This document shows positions 51,289 through 61,610 of a stretch of DNA of 64,000 nt, one piece after another (position 1 is the first letter of the stretch; each line of letters begins with the position of its first letter). The DNA is from Streptomyces sp. NBC_01465. GTDB lineage: Bacteria; Actinomycetota; Actinomycetes; Streptomycetales; Streptomycetaceae. The translations under genes were made by a program, and so were the position numbers. The DNA lies in contig NZ_CP109467.1 in NCBI RefSeq assembly GCF_036227325.1, forward strand, positions 4,898,001 to 4,962,000, written 5' to 3'. Under the pieces are notes generated by a model. That model was not told where the DNA came from, made no database searches, and worked only from the letters and a program-made list of their open reading frames with translations.

Positions 51289-52238
51289 TCCTCACCGTCA
51301 CCCCCAACCCGTCCCTGGACCGCACCTACGAGGTCCCGGCCCTGGAACGCGGCGAGGTGCTCCGCGCCACCACCGACCGGATGGACCCGGGCGGCAAGGG
51401 CGTCAACGTCTCGCGTGCCGTCGCCGCCGCGGGCCACCGCACGGTCGCGGTCCTCCCGCTGGGCGGCGCCCCCGGCGCGCTCGTCGCCGAACTCCTCGCC
51501 GCGGAGGGCATCGAGGTGGCCCAGGTCCCGGTGGCCGGCCACACCCGCTCGAACATCTCCGTCGCCGAACCCGACGGCACCCTCACCAAGATCAACGCGA
51601 CAGGCCCCGAACTGACCGCCGCCGAGTCCGAGTTGCTGCTCTCCACCATCCGCACGCACTCCGCCGCCGCCGACTGGATCGCCTGCTGCGGCAGCCTCCC
51701 CCCGGGCCTCGCGCCCGAGTGGTACGCGGCCCTGGTGGCCGGGGCCCACGGTGCGGGCGTCCGTATCGCCCTCGACACCTCGGGCCCCTCCCTCCTCGCG
51801 GCCCTCCCCGAACGCCCCGACGTCGTCAAGCCCAACGCCGACGAACTCGCCCAGGCCGTCGGCCGCCCCCTCGCCACGGTCGGCGACGCGGTCAAGGCGG
51901 CGGAGGAGCTACGGGAGTTGGGCGCGGCCGCCGTACTGGCCAGCCTCGGTGCGGACGGCCAGCTGCTGGTGGCGGAGGACGGCACGTACTTCGCGAGCGC
52001 CCCCGTGGAGACCGTACGAAGCAACGTCGGCGCCGGCGACGCCTCGCTGGCCGGGTTCCTGGCGGCCGGCGGCACGGGCCCCGACGCCCTGCGCGCGGCG
52101 GTCGCCCACGGGGCGGCGGCCGTTCAACTCCCCGGCAGCGTGATGCCGGCCCCCCAAGACCTGGACCTGGCAGCGGTCACCCTGACCGCAGAGGTTCCGC
52201 TCGACCGCGTACTGACGGAGCAAGGGAGCCCCCGATGA
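51285..52238 (+). CDS. fruK: 1-phosphofructokinase
   Basis: 317 residues, PfkB family. N-terminal TVTPNPSLDRTYEV and GGKGVNVSRA (about 31-40), C-terminal catalytic NVGAGDASLAGFLA with Asp as base (the usual GAGD motif, although the following residue is Ala instead of Ser). It converts fructose 1-phosphate to the 1,6-bisphosphate. ATGA overlaps on both sides make the three genes a tight operon. Confidence 0.93.
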   Translation: MILTVTPNPSLDRTYEVPALERGEVLRATTDRMDPGGKGVNVSRAVAAAGHRTVAVLPLGGAPGALVAELLAAEGIEVAQVPVAGHTRSNISVAEPDGTLTKINATGPELTAAESELLLSTIRTHSAAADWIACCGSLPPGLAPEWYAALVAGAHGAGVRIALDTSGPSLLAALPERPDVVKPNADELAQAVGRPLATVGDAVKAAEELRELGAAAVLASLGADGQLLVAEDGTYFASAPVETVRSNVGAGDASLAGFLAAGGTGPDALRAAVAHGAAAVQLPGSVMPAPQDLDLAAVTLTAEVPLDRVLTEQGSPR

Positions 52239-54292
52239 GCGAGATGATCACTGCGGCCCTGGTCGACCTCGACCTGGACGCGACCGCCAACACCAAGCAG
52301 GAGGCGGCCCGTTCACTCGCGGAACGCATGGTCGCTCTCGGCCGGGTCACCGACCTGGACGGCTTCCTCGCCGACGTCGCGGCCCGCGAGGCCCAGATGC
52401 CGACGGGCTTGGACGGCGGCATCGGCATCCCGCACTGCCGCAGCGCCCATGTCACGGAGCCGACGCTGGCCTTCGGCCGTAGCGCACAGGGCATCGACTT
52501 CGGCGCCCCGGACGGCCCGGCGGACCTGATCTTCCTGATCGCGGCCCCGGCGGGAGCGGACGACGCACACCTGACGATCCTGTCGTCACTGGCCCGCCAG
52601 CTGATGAACGAGGAGTTCACGACGGCGCTGAGGAACGCGCCGGACGCGACGCAGGCGGCGGCCCTGATCAGCGGCGACAACCCAACTCAAGCTGAGTCAA
52701 CTCAACCCGAGCCAATTCAAGCCCACGCCGGGCAAAATCAAGCCCCTCCGGCGATTGAGGAGCGGGGGCCCGGGGGCGGAGCCCCCGAACAGGAGGCCGC
52801 ACCCACCCCCGCCGCACCGTTCCGCATCGTGGCCGTCACCTCCTGCCCCACCGGCATCGCCCACACCTACATGGCAGCCGAGTCCCTCGAAAACGCGGGC
52901 CGCGCCGCAGGCGTAGAGCTCACCGTGGAAACCCAGGGCTCAGCCGGCTTCACCCGCCTCGACCCCGCCGCCATCGCCGCCGCGGACGCCGTGATCTTCG
53001 CGCACGACGTCCCGGTCCGTGAGAAGGAACGGTTCGCCGGAAAGCCCACCGTCGACGTCGGCGTGAAGGCCGGAATCAACCGCCCGGCCGAGCTCATCGC
53101 CGAGGTACGCGGCAAGGCAGCCCGCGGCGAGATCACCGAAGCCGGAAAGCCGAGCCCCGTCGAAGCGGCAGGCGAAGGCGACGACGGCTACGGCACCAAG
53201 CTCCGCAAGTGGCTGATGTCCGGTATCAGTTACATGGTCCCGTTCGTCGCCGCAGGTGGCCTCCTCATAGCTCTCGGCTTCGCCATCGGCGGCTACAAGG
53301 TCGACAAGGCCCCCTCCGTGATGGAGCACTTCATCTGGACGGACTCCACCAGCTGGGCGGCGCTGCTCTTCCAGATCGGCGGCCTCGCCTTCGCCTTCCT
53401 GGTCCCGGTCCTGGCGGGCTACATCGCGTACGGAATGGCCGACCGGCCAGGTCTGGTCCCCGGCTTCGTCGGCGGCTCGATCGCCGTCGCGATCAACGCG
53501 GGCTTCCTCGGCGGTCTGGTCGCGGGTCTGATGGCGGGCGCGATCGTCATGGCCATCCAGAAGGTCAGGATCCCGGCGCCCCTGCGCGGTGTGATGCCGG
53601 TCGTGGTGATCCCACTGATCTCCACAGCAGTCGTCGGCTTCCTGATGTTCATGGTCGTCGGCAAACCCATCGCCAAGCTCCAAGGGGCCCTGACCGACTG
53701 GCTCAACGGCCTCTCCGGAGCCAACGCGATCATCCTCGGCGTCATCCTCGGCCTGATGATGTGCTTCGACCTCGGCGGCCCGCTCAACAAGGTCGCGTAC
53801 GCCTTTGCGGTCGGCGGCCTCGCCAACCCGACCGACGGTTCGCTCAAGGTGATGGCCGCGACGATGGCCGCCGGAATGGTCCCGCCGCTCGCGATGGCGC
53901 TGGCCACGACCGTACGCGGACGCCTCTTCACCAAGACCGAGCGGGAGAACGGCAAGGCGGCCTGGGTGCTCGGCGCCTCCTTCATCACGGAGGGCGCGAT
54001 CCCCTTCGCCGCGGGCGATCCCCTGCGCGTGATCCCGGCCTGCATGGCGGGCGGCGCGGTCACCGGCGCCCTGTCGATGGCTTTCGGCTGCACCCTGCGC
54101 GCCCCGCACGGCGGCATCTTCGTGGTCCCGCTGATCGGGAACCCGTTCCTCTACCTGCTGGCGATCGTCGCCGGTACGGCGGTCTCGGCCGCGCTCGTCA
54201 TCCTGCTCAAGGGGATGCGCAAGGCGGCCCCCGAGACGGCCGCCGACCAGGTCCCGGCCCCGGACGAGGCCAAGGTCCCGGTGGCGGCCTGA
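52235..54292 (+). CDS. fruA: PTS fructose-specific EIIABC protein
   Basis: 685 residues. EIIA (about 1-150, His67 in GIPHCRSAH), a linker containing a dispersed-repeat copy (residues about 168-186), EIIB (about 195-300, Cys204 in VAVTSCPTGIAH) and EIIC (about 325-660, about 8-10 transmembrane segments; GLMMCFDLGGPLNKVAYAF). Phosphorylates fructose during uptake to fructose 1-phosphate. Start ATG 52235 with GGGAG upstream; a longer frame from 51107 is a shadow. Confidence 0.95.
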   Translation: MSEMITAALVDLDLDATANTKQEAARSLAERMVALGRVTDLDGFLADVAAREAQMPTGLDGGIGIPHCRSAHVTEPTLAFGRSAQGIDFGAPDGPADLIFLIAAPAGADDAHLTILSSLARQLMNEEFTTALRNAPDATQAAALISGDNPTQAESTQPEPIQAHAGQNQAPPAIEERGPGGGAPEQEAAPTPAAPFRIVAVTSCPTGIAHTYMAAESLENAGRAAGVELTVETQGSAGFTRLDPAAIAAADAVIFAHDVPVREKERFAGKPTVDVGVKAGINRPAELIAEVRGKAARGEITEAGKPSPVEAAGEGDDGYGTKLRKWLMSGISYMVPFVAAGGLLIALGFAIGGYKVDKAPSVMEHFIWTDSTSWAALLFQIGGLAFAFLVPVLAGYIAYGMADRPGLVPGFVGGSIAVAINAGFLGGLVAGLMAGAIVMAIQKVRIPAPLRGVMPVVVIPLISTAVVGFLMFMVVGKPIAKLQGALTDWLNGLSGANAIILGVILGLMMCFDLGGPLNKVAYAFAVGGLANPTDGSLKVMAATMAAGMVPPLAMALATTVRGRLFTKTERENGKAAWVLGASFITEGAIPFAAGDPLRVIPACMAGGAVTGALSMAFGCTLRAPHGGIFVVPLIGNPFLYLLAIVAGTAVSAALVILLKGMRKAAPETAADQVPAPDEAKVPVAA
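52740..52787 (+). repeat. dispersed repeat R4 inside fruA
   Basis: AAGCCCCTCCGGCGATTGAG (from 52740) and hairpin CGGGGGCGGAGCCCCCG (52771-52787) occur in frame and encode QAPPAIEERGPGGGAPEQ between EIIA and EIIB. Same order of core and hairpin as in R1. Confidence 0.88.
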
Positions 54293-54306
54293 GCCTCAGG
54301 GCGTGA

Positions 54307-54987
54307 TCAGGCTTCGGACGGCGGAGGTGTGGCCCCCAGGGGCTGCGCCTCCGCCGCCTCCGTTGCCGCCCTGCGGGCCCGTCCCTTCCGGCCCGTACGG
54401 ATCGTGTGCACCATCAGCAGCCCGAGCACCACGAACGGCAGCACATTGGAGACGCCGACCATCGTGTCGGTGTCCAGGACGTACACCAGAGCCGCCTTCA
54501 CCCCGGCCTCCAGCAGGAACGCCACACCCCACACGATCGTCAGCCTCCGCTGCGTGGTGCGGAAGCCGGGGTACTTGTCCCACATGGCGTTCCAGTCGGC
54601 GACTCCCTCGGCCGTCCCGTCCGTGCCGAACTTCCGGCCGAAGTAGAAGATCAGCGGCCGCTTCAGCGCCAGGCTGACCAGGAACGCGACGCCGAGCAGT
54701 CCGGTCAGCGCGGAGTCCTTGAGGAAGAGCAGTTTCGCGCTGTTGTACGCGAGTGCGCTGAGCGCCCCCAGGACCAGCGTGATCAGGATCAGCATGGAGA
54801 ACTCGTCCACGCGCCGGTGGATCCCGAAGAAGACGGCCAGCTCCACCAGGGGCCAGCAGGAGATGAGCAGCAGGGCCGGGACTTCGTGCACCCCGTGGTC
54901 GGTGAGCATTCCGTACGTGATCCAGGGCAGCAGGATGCTGAACAGGACCGTCGGTCCCCAGACCGTCAGTACGTTGGTTCTTCGCAT
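54307..54987 (-). CDS. VC0807-like six-helix membrane protein
   Basis: 226 residues from ATG 54987, about six hydrophobic segments. WNAMWDKYPGFR and YFGRKFGTDG in the middle fit the VC0807 family of unknown function. C-terminal Ala-rich cytoplasmic tail. It converges with fruA, with a 14-nt gap. Confidence 0.75.
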   Translation of the reverse strand: MRRTNVLTVWGPTVLFSILLPWITYGMLTDHGVHEVPALLLISCWPLVELAVFFGIHRRVDEFSMLILITLVLGALSALAYNSAKLLFLKDSALTGLLGVAFLVSLALKRPLIFYFGRKFGTDGTAEGVADWNAMWDKYPGFRTTQRRLTIVWGVAFLLEAGVKAALVYVLDTDTMVGVSNVLPFVVLGLLMVHTIRTGRKGRARRAATEAAEAQPLGATPPPSEA

Positions 54988-55099
54988 GGTCGATTCCCTT
55001 CCCCCGAACGGCAGTTCGCCGTGGTCGGCGGAAGCGAACCATGGGGCGCGGGACGCTTCCGCCACTTGGGAAGATCTTGACCAAGCCGGTCCCGGCAGG

Positions 55100-55825
55100 T
55101 CAGCGCACCCGCGAGCGGTGCTCCATCGCGTCGCGGGCCGCGTCCTCCGTCTCGTACACCTCGCACATGTGGCGGCCGTCGGGCGTCGCCGTGTGCTCGA
55201 CCTCCCAGAGGCTGATCTCGCTGCCGTCGAGCAGCAGGAACGCGTGCTCGTACAGCGTGAAGCCCGTGGACTCGAAGAAGCAGCCCGCGCCGAAGGCCTG
55301 GATGATCTCGTGGGCGAAGGCGCGCCGCAGCAGCCGCGCGGTCGTCTCGCCCGGCCGGTCCGCGTTCTCCGCGCGGCGCAGGACACGGCGGGCGTGGTCC
55401 GCGGAGTTGTCCGGTACGTACACCCGGGGGATCTCCATCGGGGGCGCGGACATCAGCGACCTGAGGATCTCCAGGTCGGCGGCGTCGGGCTCCTCCTCGG
55501 GGGAGGCCGCCTCCAGCGGATAGCCGGCGCGCACGCGCGAGGCGGCGAGGCGGGCCTCTTCTTCCGCCGCGTACAGCTCGTGCTCGGTGTTGTGGACCAT
55601 CTCCCAGAGGACGAGATGGCTGCCGTCGGCGAGCAGGAACGAATGGCGGTAGGTCTCGCGGTGCAGCCCGGACAGGGAGCTGTGGTGGGAGGAGTGCAGC
55701 GAAGTGCTGTGCGCCAGCGCGGAGTCGAGGCGCCCGACGGTGGCGTCGGGCAGTTCGAAGGAGTTGAGGGCGCGACCGAGGAGCTTCGCGAGGTGCTCCT
55801 CGGTTGTCTCGTACGGATCGCTCAA
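55100..55825 (-). CDS. DUF6227-like protein of two related halves
   Basis: 241 residues from TTG 55825, where GGAG lies 5 nt upstream; no better Met fits. The two halves look alike (HSFLLADGSHLVLWEMVHNTE and HAFLLLDGSEISLWEVEHTAT), so it is an internal duplication. DUF6227 is from memory. Unknown function; single gene between two unrelated units. Confidence 0.75.
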   Translation of the reverse strand: MSDPYETTEEHLAKLLGRALNSFELPDATVGRLDSALAHSTSLHSSHHSSLSGLHRETYRHSFLLADGSHLVLWEMVHNTEHELYAAEEEARLAASRVRAGYPLEAASPEEEPDAADLEILRSLMSAPPMEIPRVYVPDNSADHARRVLRRAENADRPGETTARLLRRAFAHEIIQAFGAGCFFESTGFTLYEHAFLLLDGSEISLWEVEHTATPDGRHMCEVYETEDAARDAMEHRSRVR

Positions 55826-55959
55826 GGTGACTCCAGGCCGTCGCGGCTTGTTACGACTGTTGGACTTAACGTAGCTCCTGGGTCTGACAATGGGGTCTGG
55901 GTTCCGGAAACGAGCGGGGGCGCACGCGAAGTTCCCGTACGCCCCGTCAATTCCCTTGC

Positions 55960-55977
55960 CCTGTATGTCAGTACAGG
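55960..55977. terminator. short hairpin after the P1 peptidase gene
   Basis: CCTGTA-TGTCAG-TACAGG, perfect 6-bp arms directly beyond the stop of the minus-strand peptidase gene. Weak terminator candidate. Confidence 0.4.
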
Positions 55978-57006
55978 TCAGGAGAGGTCTGGCAGGTCGT
56001 AGAGATCGCGGTACGCGAGGAACGTGCCGCCCTGCCCCTCGACGGTCCGCGCCGCCCGCACCGCCTTCGCCACCGCACGCGCCAGCGCGTCCGCGCCCGC
56101 CGCCAGGATCTCGTTGAGCGCGAGCGGGTCGGGCGCTGTTCCGGTGCAGGTGGCGAGGGTGAAGACGGTGTCGCCGTCGTGCATCAGATGGACGGGGCGC
56201 ACCGCGCGGGCGAGGCCGTCGTGCGAGGTGCCTGCGAGCTTCTGGGCCTGGGGGCGGGTGAGTACGGCGTCGGTGGCGACGACGGCGATCGTGGTGTTGA
56301 GCTGGGGGCGCGTGTTCGCGGCGCGCGCCTCGGCCAGGCGCCTCTGCGCCGTCGCGTGGAGCTCCGAGTCCGGGTACGCGGGCCGCTCCCGGCCGCCGTA
56401 CTCCCCGTACAGCACGCCCGTCAGCGGATCGACCGGAGAGCCGACCGCGTTGACGACGGCCAGCGCGCCGACGACCGCCCCGGACGCGGTGGTGACGCTC
56501 GCCGTGCCGACGCCGCCCTTCATGCCGCCCGCGACGGCTCCCGTACCCGCTCCGACGTTCCCCTCCTCGACCACCGCCCCAACTCCCGTACGGGCGGCGG
56601 CTTCCACGGCCGCCCGCCCCGTCGACGCGTCGGGCCGCGCCCGCCAGTCGCCGCCGCGCCCCAGGTCGAAGAGGCACGCACCGGGGACCACCGGCACGAC
56701 CCCGGGCCCGAGCGGGAAGCCGCGCCCCTGCTCCTCCAGCCAGGCCATCACCCCGGACGCCGCGTCGAGCCCGTACGCGCTGCCGCCCGTCAGCACGACG
56801 GCGTCCACCCGCTCGACGAGGTTGCGCGGATCGAGGGCGTCCGTCTCGCGCGTACCGGGCCCGCCGCCGCGCACGTCCACACCGGCGACCGCGCCGCCCT
56901 CGGGGGCGAGCACGACGGTGGTGCCGCTCAGCGCGCGCTCGCCGGGCACGCGCGCGTGGCCGACCCGGATCCCCGGCACATCGGTGACTGCGTCTGCTGT
57001 TGTCAT
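55978..57006 (-). CDS. P1 (S58) family aminopeptidase, DmpA-like
   Basis: 342 residues from ATG 57006. Family signatures: VPGIRVGHARV at the start, VLTGGSAYGLDAA in the middle and the autoprocessing site LNTTIAVVATDA with Asn237-Thr238 as probable cleavage point. These enzymes self-cleave into two chains and remove N-terminal amino acids. The start overlaps the LtrA gene's stop (ATGA). Confidence 0.9.
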   Translation of the reverse strand: MTTADAVTDVPGIRVGHARVPGERALSGTTVVLAPEGGAVAGVDVRGGGPGTRETDALDPRNLVERVDAVVLTGGSAYGLDAASGVMAWLEEQGRGFPLGPGVVPVVPGACLFDLGRGGDWRARPDASTGRAAVEAAARTGVGAVVEEGNVGAGTGAVAGGMKGGVGTASVTTASGAVVGALAVVNAVGSPVDPLTGVLYGEYGGRERPAYPDSELHATAQRRLAEARAANTRPQLNTTIAVVATDAVLTRPQAQKLAGTSHDGLARAVRPVHLMHDGDTVFTLATCTGTAPDPLALNEILAAGADALARAVAKAVRAARTVEGQGGTFLAYRDLYDLPDLS

Positions 57007-58175
57007 ACGGCCGATTCTGCTTCCGGAGCCTGCCGCGAGGACAGCGTCACCCCGACCGCCACGGTCACCGCGGCCACCAGCCCCGCCACCAGAACCGCCC
57101 GGTCTCCGGCGAACGTCGACGCGAGGACCGCCAACGCCGATACAGGGAGCGTCAGTTGCTGCGCGACGGTCCGCTTGAAGTGCCGCGCGTGCAGCGCCCA
57201 CACCGTCAGCAGGAACACCGCGGCCGGAATCGTCACCGCCGCCGAAGCGGCCCGCACCGAGATCTCCGCCTTGCCCACGGCCTGCTCCACCGCGACTTCA
57301 AGACCCGCCCCGATCGCGGCCGCCGACCCGAAGACGAGGAAGTGCCCGTACCCCCACAGGAATCCGCTCCTCGCGTTCGCCAGATACTCGTGGATCGGCA
57401 CCGCGAAGTAGATCCACCAGGCGGCGAAGACGATCAGCAGCCCGCCGCCCGCGATCGGCAGCAGCTCGCCCAGCGCCTCGTGCTCGTCCATCGCCTCCTG
57501 TACGGCAACCGTCGCCGCCGCGACCGTCTCACCGAGCACGATCAGCGTGAAGAGCCCGTACCGCTCGGCGATGTGCCCGGGGTGCCACGGCGACTTCGAC
57601 GTGCGCTCGGCCCACCACGGCACCAGCATCTCCGCGACCGCCATGGCGGCGAAGCCGAAGGGCCCCGCGTCCAGGACGAGCAGCACCACCACCCAGCCCG
57701 CCTGGCAGAGCGCCACCCCGCCCGCGTACCGCAGCGCCGTCCTGCGGGCGCCCGGGTCGGTTTCGGAGAGCCCTGCCCGCACCCACTGGCTGCAGAGAGC
57801 GAGGCGCATGACCAGGTACCCGGCGACCACAAGGCGGTAGTCGGAGTCGTCGAAGGCGCGCGGCACCCCGGCGGCGAGCACCAGGACTCCGGCGATCTGG
57901 ACCAGCGTGACGACCCGGTAGAGGGTGTCGTCGATGTCGTAGGCGCTCGCGAACCAGGTGAAATTCATCCAAGCCCACCAGATCCCGAAAAAGATCATGA
58001 GGTAGTGGACGATGCCCTCCCCGGTGTGCCCGGCGGCCAGCGCATGGACGAGCCGACCACCCGCCTGGGCGACGGCGACCACAAAACACAGGTCGAAGAA
58101 GAGCTCCAGCGGGGTCGAGGCGCGGTGCACCTCGTCGCGTGAGCGTGCGGTCATCAGGCGCGGTGTGAGCGGCAT
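57003..58175 (-). CDS. low temperature requirement protein A (LtrA)
   Basis: 390 residues, about 10 hydrophobic helices. Signature [14 protein letters not shown] near the N-terminus and the [19 protein letters not shown] segment. Role uncertain even in model species. A second Met at 58154 is a possible start. It overlaps the peptidase gene downstream and diverges from the pyruvate formate-lyase gene. Confidence 0.93.
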   Translation of the reverse strand: MPLTPRLMTARSRDEVHRASTPLELFFDLCFVVAVAQAGGRLVHALAAGHTGEGIVHYLMIFFGIWWAWMNFTWFASAYDIDDTLYRVVTLVQIAGVLVLAAGVPRAFDDSDYRLVVAGYLVMRLALCSQWVRAGLSETDPGARRTALRYAGGVALCQAGWVVVLLVLDAGPFGFAAMAVAEMLVPWWAERTSKSPWHPGHIAERYGLFTLIVLGETVAAATVAVQEAMDEHEALGELLPIAGGGLLIVFAAWWIYFAVPIHEYLANARSGFLWGYGHFLVFGSAAAIGAGLEVAVEQAVGKAEISVRAASAAVTIPAAVFLLTVWALHARHFKRTVAQQLTLPVSALAVLASTFAGDRAVLVAGLVAAVTVAVGVTLSSRQAPEAESAV

Positions 58176-58357
58176 GGGGCCAAGGACATCAGAGACGGGG
58201 GCCCGGGGGCCCTAAGTCCCGGTTGAAACGCCAGCCCGGCGGGACCTTCGGTACCGGAACGAGGACCATTGCGGGCTGCGGGACCTCCCGTACAGGAGTG
58301 GAATGGAGGAGAAGAAGAGCACGACGAATGCGACGAACCGGAAGGTGCGTGCGGGCC

Positions 58358-60616
58358 ATGACTGCAGCCGCTGCAGAGCCGAGGACCAACGGGGAAGCCT
58401 GGGACGGCTTCGAAGGCGGGCTGTGGCGGGACGCCATCGACGTCCGTGACTTCATCCAGCAGAACTACACCCCGTACGAGGGTGACGACTCCTTCCTCGC
58501 AGGCCCCACCGAGCGCACCACCGCCGTCTGGAACAGGCTCCTCGGGATGTTCCCCGACGAGATCGCCAAGGGCATCTACGACGTCGACGTGAAGACCCCG
58601 TCGACCATCGCCGGATTCAAGCCCGGCTACATCGACGAGAAGCTCGACCTCATCGTCGGCCTGCAGACCGACGGAGCCCTCAAGCGCGCCATCATGCCCA
58701 ACGGCGGCTGGCGCATGGTCGAGGGCGCCCTCAACGCGTACGGCTACGAGGCCGACCCCGAGATCCGCGAGATCTTCACCAAGTACCGCAAGACCCACAA
58801 CGAGGGGGTCTTCGACGCGTACACCCCCGAGATCCGCGCCTGCCGCTCGTCCGGCATCATCACGGGCCTCCCCGACGCGTACGGCCGCGGCCGCATCATC
58901 GGCGACTACCGCCGGGTCGCGCTCTACGGCATCGACCGCCTGATCGCCGAGAAGGAGGCCGACAAGGCCGCCCTCGGCGAGGAGTGGGCGACCGCGGACG
59001 TCATCCGCGACCGCGAGGAGACCTCCGAGCAGATCAGGGCGCTCGGCGAGCTCAAGGCGATGGCGGCCAGTTACGGCTACGACATCTCGCGCCCCGCCAC
59101 GAACGGCCGCGAAGCCGTCCAGTGGCTGTACTTCGCCTACCTCGCGGCGGTCAAGGAGCAGAACGGCGCGGCCATGTCGATCGGCCGCATCGACAACTTC
59201 CTCGACATCTACCTCCAGCGCGACATCGACAACGGCGTCCTCACCGAGGAGCAGGCGCAGGAGTTCATCGACGACTTCGTCGTCAAGCTCCGCATCGTCC
59301 GCTTCCTGCGCACCCCCGAGTACAACGAGCTGTACTCCGGCGACCCGACCTGGGTCACCTGGTCGATGGCCGGCATCGGCGCCGACGGCCGCCCGCTCGT
59401 CTCGCGCACCACGTTCCGCGCGCTGCAGACGCTCTACAACCTGGGCCCGGCCCCCGAGCCGAACCTCACCGTCTTCTGGTCGAAGGAACTCCCCAAGGGA
59501 TTCAAGGACTTCGCCTCCAAGGTCGCCATCGACACCTCGGCCCTGCAGTTCGAGTCGGACGAGCTGATGCGCCCGAAGTACGGCGACGACACCGCGATCG
59601 CGTGCTGCGTCTCCGCGATGGCCGTCGGCAAGCAGATGCAGTTCTTCGGCGCCCGCGTGAACCTCGCCAAGGCGCTGCTGTACGCGATCAACGGCGGCCG
59701 CGACGAGAAGTCCGGCAAGACCGTGGTGAAGGGCTTCGAGCCGCTCACCGACGAGATCCTCGACTACGAGACGGTCGCGGCGCAGTACGACGCGATGCTG
59801 GAGTGGCTGGCGAAGACGTACGTCCACTCCCTCAACGTCATCCACTACATGCACGACAAGTACGCGTACGAGCGCATCGAGATGGCGCTCCACGACCGCG
59901 AGATCCTGCGCACCATGGCGTGCGGCGTGGCCGGCCTCTCGGTCGCCGCGGACTCCCTCTCCGCGATCAAGTACGCGAAGGTCAAGGTCGTACGCGACGA
60001 GACGGGTCTGGCGGTCGACTACGAGATCGACGGCGAGTACCCCGCCTACGGCAACAACGACGACCGCGCCGACGACATCGCCCGCGGCCTGGTCCACGAC
60101 TTCATGCAGAAGATCCGCAAGCACCCGACGTACCGCGACGCGGTCCACACCCAGTCGGTGCTGACGATCACCTCGAACGTCGTCTACGGCAAGAAGACCG
60201 GCAACACCCCCGACGGCCGCCGCTCCGGCGCCCCGTTCGCGCCGGGCGCCAACCCGATGAACGGGCGCGACGAGCACGGCTACATCGCCTCCGCCCTGTC
60301 GGTCGCGAAGCTGCCGTACGACGACGCCGAGGACGGCATCTCGCTGACCAACACGATCACCCCGGACGCGCTGGGCCGCAGCCCCGAGGAGCGCGTCGGG
60401 AACCTGGCGGGCGTGCTGGACGGGTTCATGGCGAGCAAGGGCTTCCACATGAACGTGAACGTCCTGAACAAGGCGACCCTCCAGGACGCCATGGAGCACC
60501 CGGAGAACTACCCGCAGCTCACCATCCGGGTCTCGGGGTACGCGGTGAACTTCGTACGCCTCACCCGCGAACAGCAGCTGGACGTCATCAACCGCACCTT
60601 CCACGGCTCTCTCTAG
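58358..60616 (+). CDS. pflB: pyruvate formate-lyase (glycyl-radical enzyme)
   Basis: 752 residues from ATG 58358; a GTG 9 nt upstream in frame is possible. Hallmarks: adjacent catalytic cysteines Cys416-Cys417 in AIACCVSAM and glycyl-radical Gly727 in RVSGYAVNF. Usual length is about 760. Converts pyruvate and CoA to acetyl-CoA and formate in anoxic cytosol; oxygen destroys the radical form. Its activase follows. The promoter region (58176-58357) is shared with the divergent LtrA gene; I saw no clear Rex or FNR-type operator. Confidence 0.95.
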   Translation: MTAAAAEPRTNGEAWDGFEGGLWRDAIDVRDFIQQNYTPYEGDDSFLAGPTERTTAVWNRLLGMFPDEIAKGIYDVDVKTPSTIAGFKPGYIDEKLDLIVGLQTDGALKRAIMPNGGWRMVEGALNAYGYEADPEIREIFTKYRKTHNEGVFDAYTPEIRACRSSGIITGLPDAYGRGRIIGDYRRVALYGIDRLIAEKEADKAALGEEWATADVIRDREETSEQIRALGELKAMAASYGYDISRPATNGREAVQWLYFAYLAAVKEQNGAAMSIGRIDNFLDIYLQRDIDNGVLTEEQAQEFIDDFVVKLRIVRFLRTPEYNELYSGDPTWVTWSMAGIGADGRPLVSRTTFRALQTLYNLGPAPEPNLTVFWSKELPKGFKDFASKVAIDTSALQFESDELMRPKYGDDTAIACCVSAMAVGKQMQFFGARVNLAKALLYAINGGRDEKSGKTVVKGFEPLTDEILDYETVAAQYDAMLEWLAKTYVHSLNVIHYMHDKYAYERIEMALHDREILRTMACGVAGLSVAADSLSAIKYAKVKVVRDETGLAVDYEIDGEYPAYGNNDDRADDIARGLVHDFMQKIRKHPTYRDAVHTQSVLTITSNVVYGKKTGNTPDGRRSGAPFAPGANPMNGRDEHGYIASALSVAKLPYDDAEDGISLTNTITPDALGRSPEERVGNLAGVLDGFMASKGFHMNVNVLNKATLQDAMEHPENYPQLTIRVSGYAVNFVRLTREQQLDVINRTFHGSL

Positions 60617-60625
60617 CCGCAATCT

Positions 60626-60670
60626 CCGCAGCCCGGGGCCGCGCTTCCTCGCACCGGTCCCGGGCTGCGG
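60626..60670. terminator. hairpin between pflB and pflA
   Basis: CCGCAGCCCGGG (60626-60637) and CCCGGGCTGCGG (60659-60670) form perfect 12-bp arms with a 21-nt loop. May reduce readthrough into the activase gene, giving more lyase than activase. Confidence 0.7.
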
Positions 60671-60713
60671 TGCCGTCCATCAGGTCATACCGTTGAGGCC
60701 AGGAGGTCCTGCC

Positions 60714-61544
60714 ATGACCGCCGTACTGCTGGGATCCGAGATCCCCGTGGGCCACCCGCCCACCGAGGCCGAATCGGACGCCGTCACGCCCGCCGGGGCC
60801 GCCACCCGCCGCCCGATCACCGGGTCGGTGCACTCGTGGGACCTGTCGACCGGTCTCGACGGCCCGGGGACGCGTTTTGTCACGTTCCTCGCCGGCTGCC
60901 CGCTGTCCTGTCTGTACTGCCACAACCCCGACACGATGAAGATGCTCAACGGCAAGCGCACCACGGCCGACGCGATGGTCGCCGAAGCCGCCAAGTACAC
61001 GACCTTCATCAGCGCCTCGGGCGGCGGGGCCACCATCAGCGGCGGCGAACCGCTGCTCCAGCCGGTCTTCGCCGGTGAGCTCTTCCACCGGTACAAGCAC
61101 GAGCTGGGCCTGCACACCGCCCTCGACACCTCGGGCTTCCTGGGTGCGCGGGCCACCGACGCGATGCTGCGCGACGTGGACCTGGTCCTCCTCGACATCA
61201 AGTCCTGGAACCCCGCCACGTACACCAAGGTCACCAGCCGCGATCTGCAGCCGACCCTGGACTTCGCCCGCCGCCTGGCCGACCTGGACAAGGAAGTGCA
61301 CGTCCGCTTCGTCCTGGTCCCGGGGCTGACGGACGATCCCGAGAACGTCGACGGCGTCGCCGCCTTCGCCGCATCCCTCGGCAATGTCTCCCGGGTCGAC
61401 GTGCTGCCCTTCCACAAGCTGGGCGAGTCGAAGTGGGAGGCGCTCGGCAAGGAGTTCACGCTCCACGACACCTCGTCGCCGACACCGGACCAGGTCGCGG
61501 CGGCCAAGTCGATCTTCGCGGGACACGGGCTGCAAGCCATCTGA
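60714..61544 (+). CDS. pflA: pyruvate formate-lyase activating enzyme (radical SAM)
   Basis: 276 residues. The 4Fe-4S site is CPLSCLYC (Cys62, 66, 69), followed by the GGE motif (SGGEP) and LLDIKSWNP. It uses S-adenosylmethionine to generate the glycyl radical of the lyase. AGGAGG precedes the ATG. 98 nt after pflB, separated by a hairpin. Confidence 0.94.
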   Translation: MTAVLLGSEIPVGHPPTEAESDAVTPAGAATRRPITGSVHSWDLSTGLDGPGTRFVTFLAGCPLSCLYCHNPDTMKMLNGKRTTADAMVAEAAKYTTFISASGGGATISGGEPLLQPVFAGELFHRYKHELGLHTALDTSGFLGARATDAMLRDVDLVLLDIKSWNPATYTKVTSRDLQPTLDFARRLADLDKEVHVRFVLVPGLTDDPENVDGVAAFAASLGNVSRVDVLPFHKLGESKWEALGKEFTLHDTSSPTPDQVAAAKSIFAGHGLQAI

Positions 61545-61610
61545 ATGAACCAGCCACCCGTCTGTCCCCTAAAAACAGCACAAAACGGGCGTAATTCCTA
61601 AAGTGGCGGG

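Noticed and set aside
58176..58357. Rex or FNR operator before pflB
   Set aside because: I looked for TGTGAA-N-TTCACA and TTGAT-N4-ATCAA and found neither. A weak GCGGGACCT direct repeat (58239 and 58278) is not enough to call.
58358..60616. Other glycyl-radical enzyme (choline or glycerol lyase)
   Set aside because: Adjacent Cys-Cys active site and overall pattern are those of pyruvate formate-lyase, whereas the eliminases have a single Cys with Glu.
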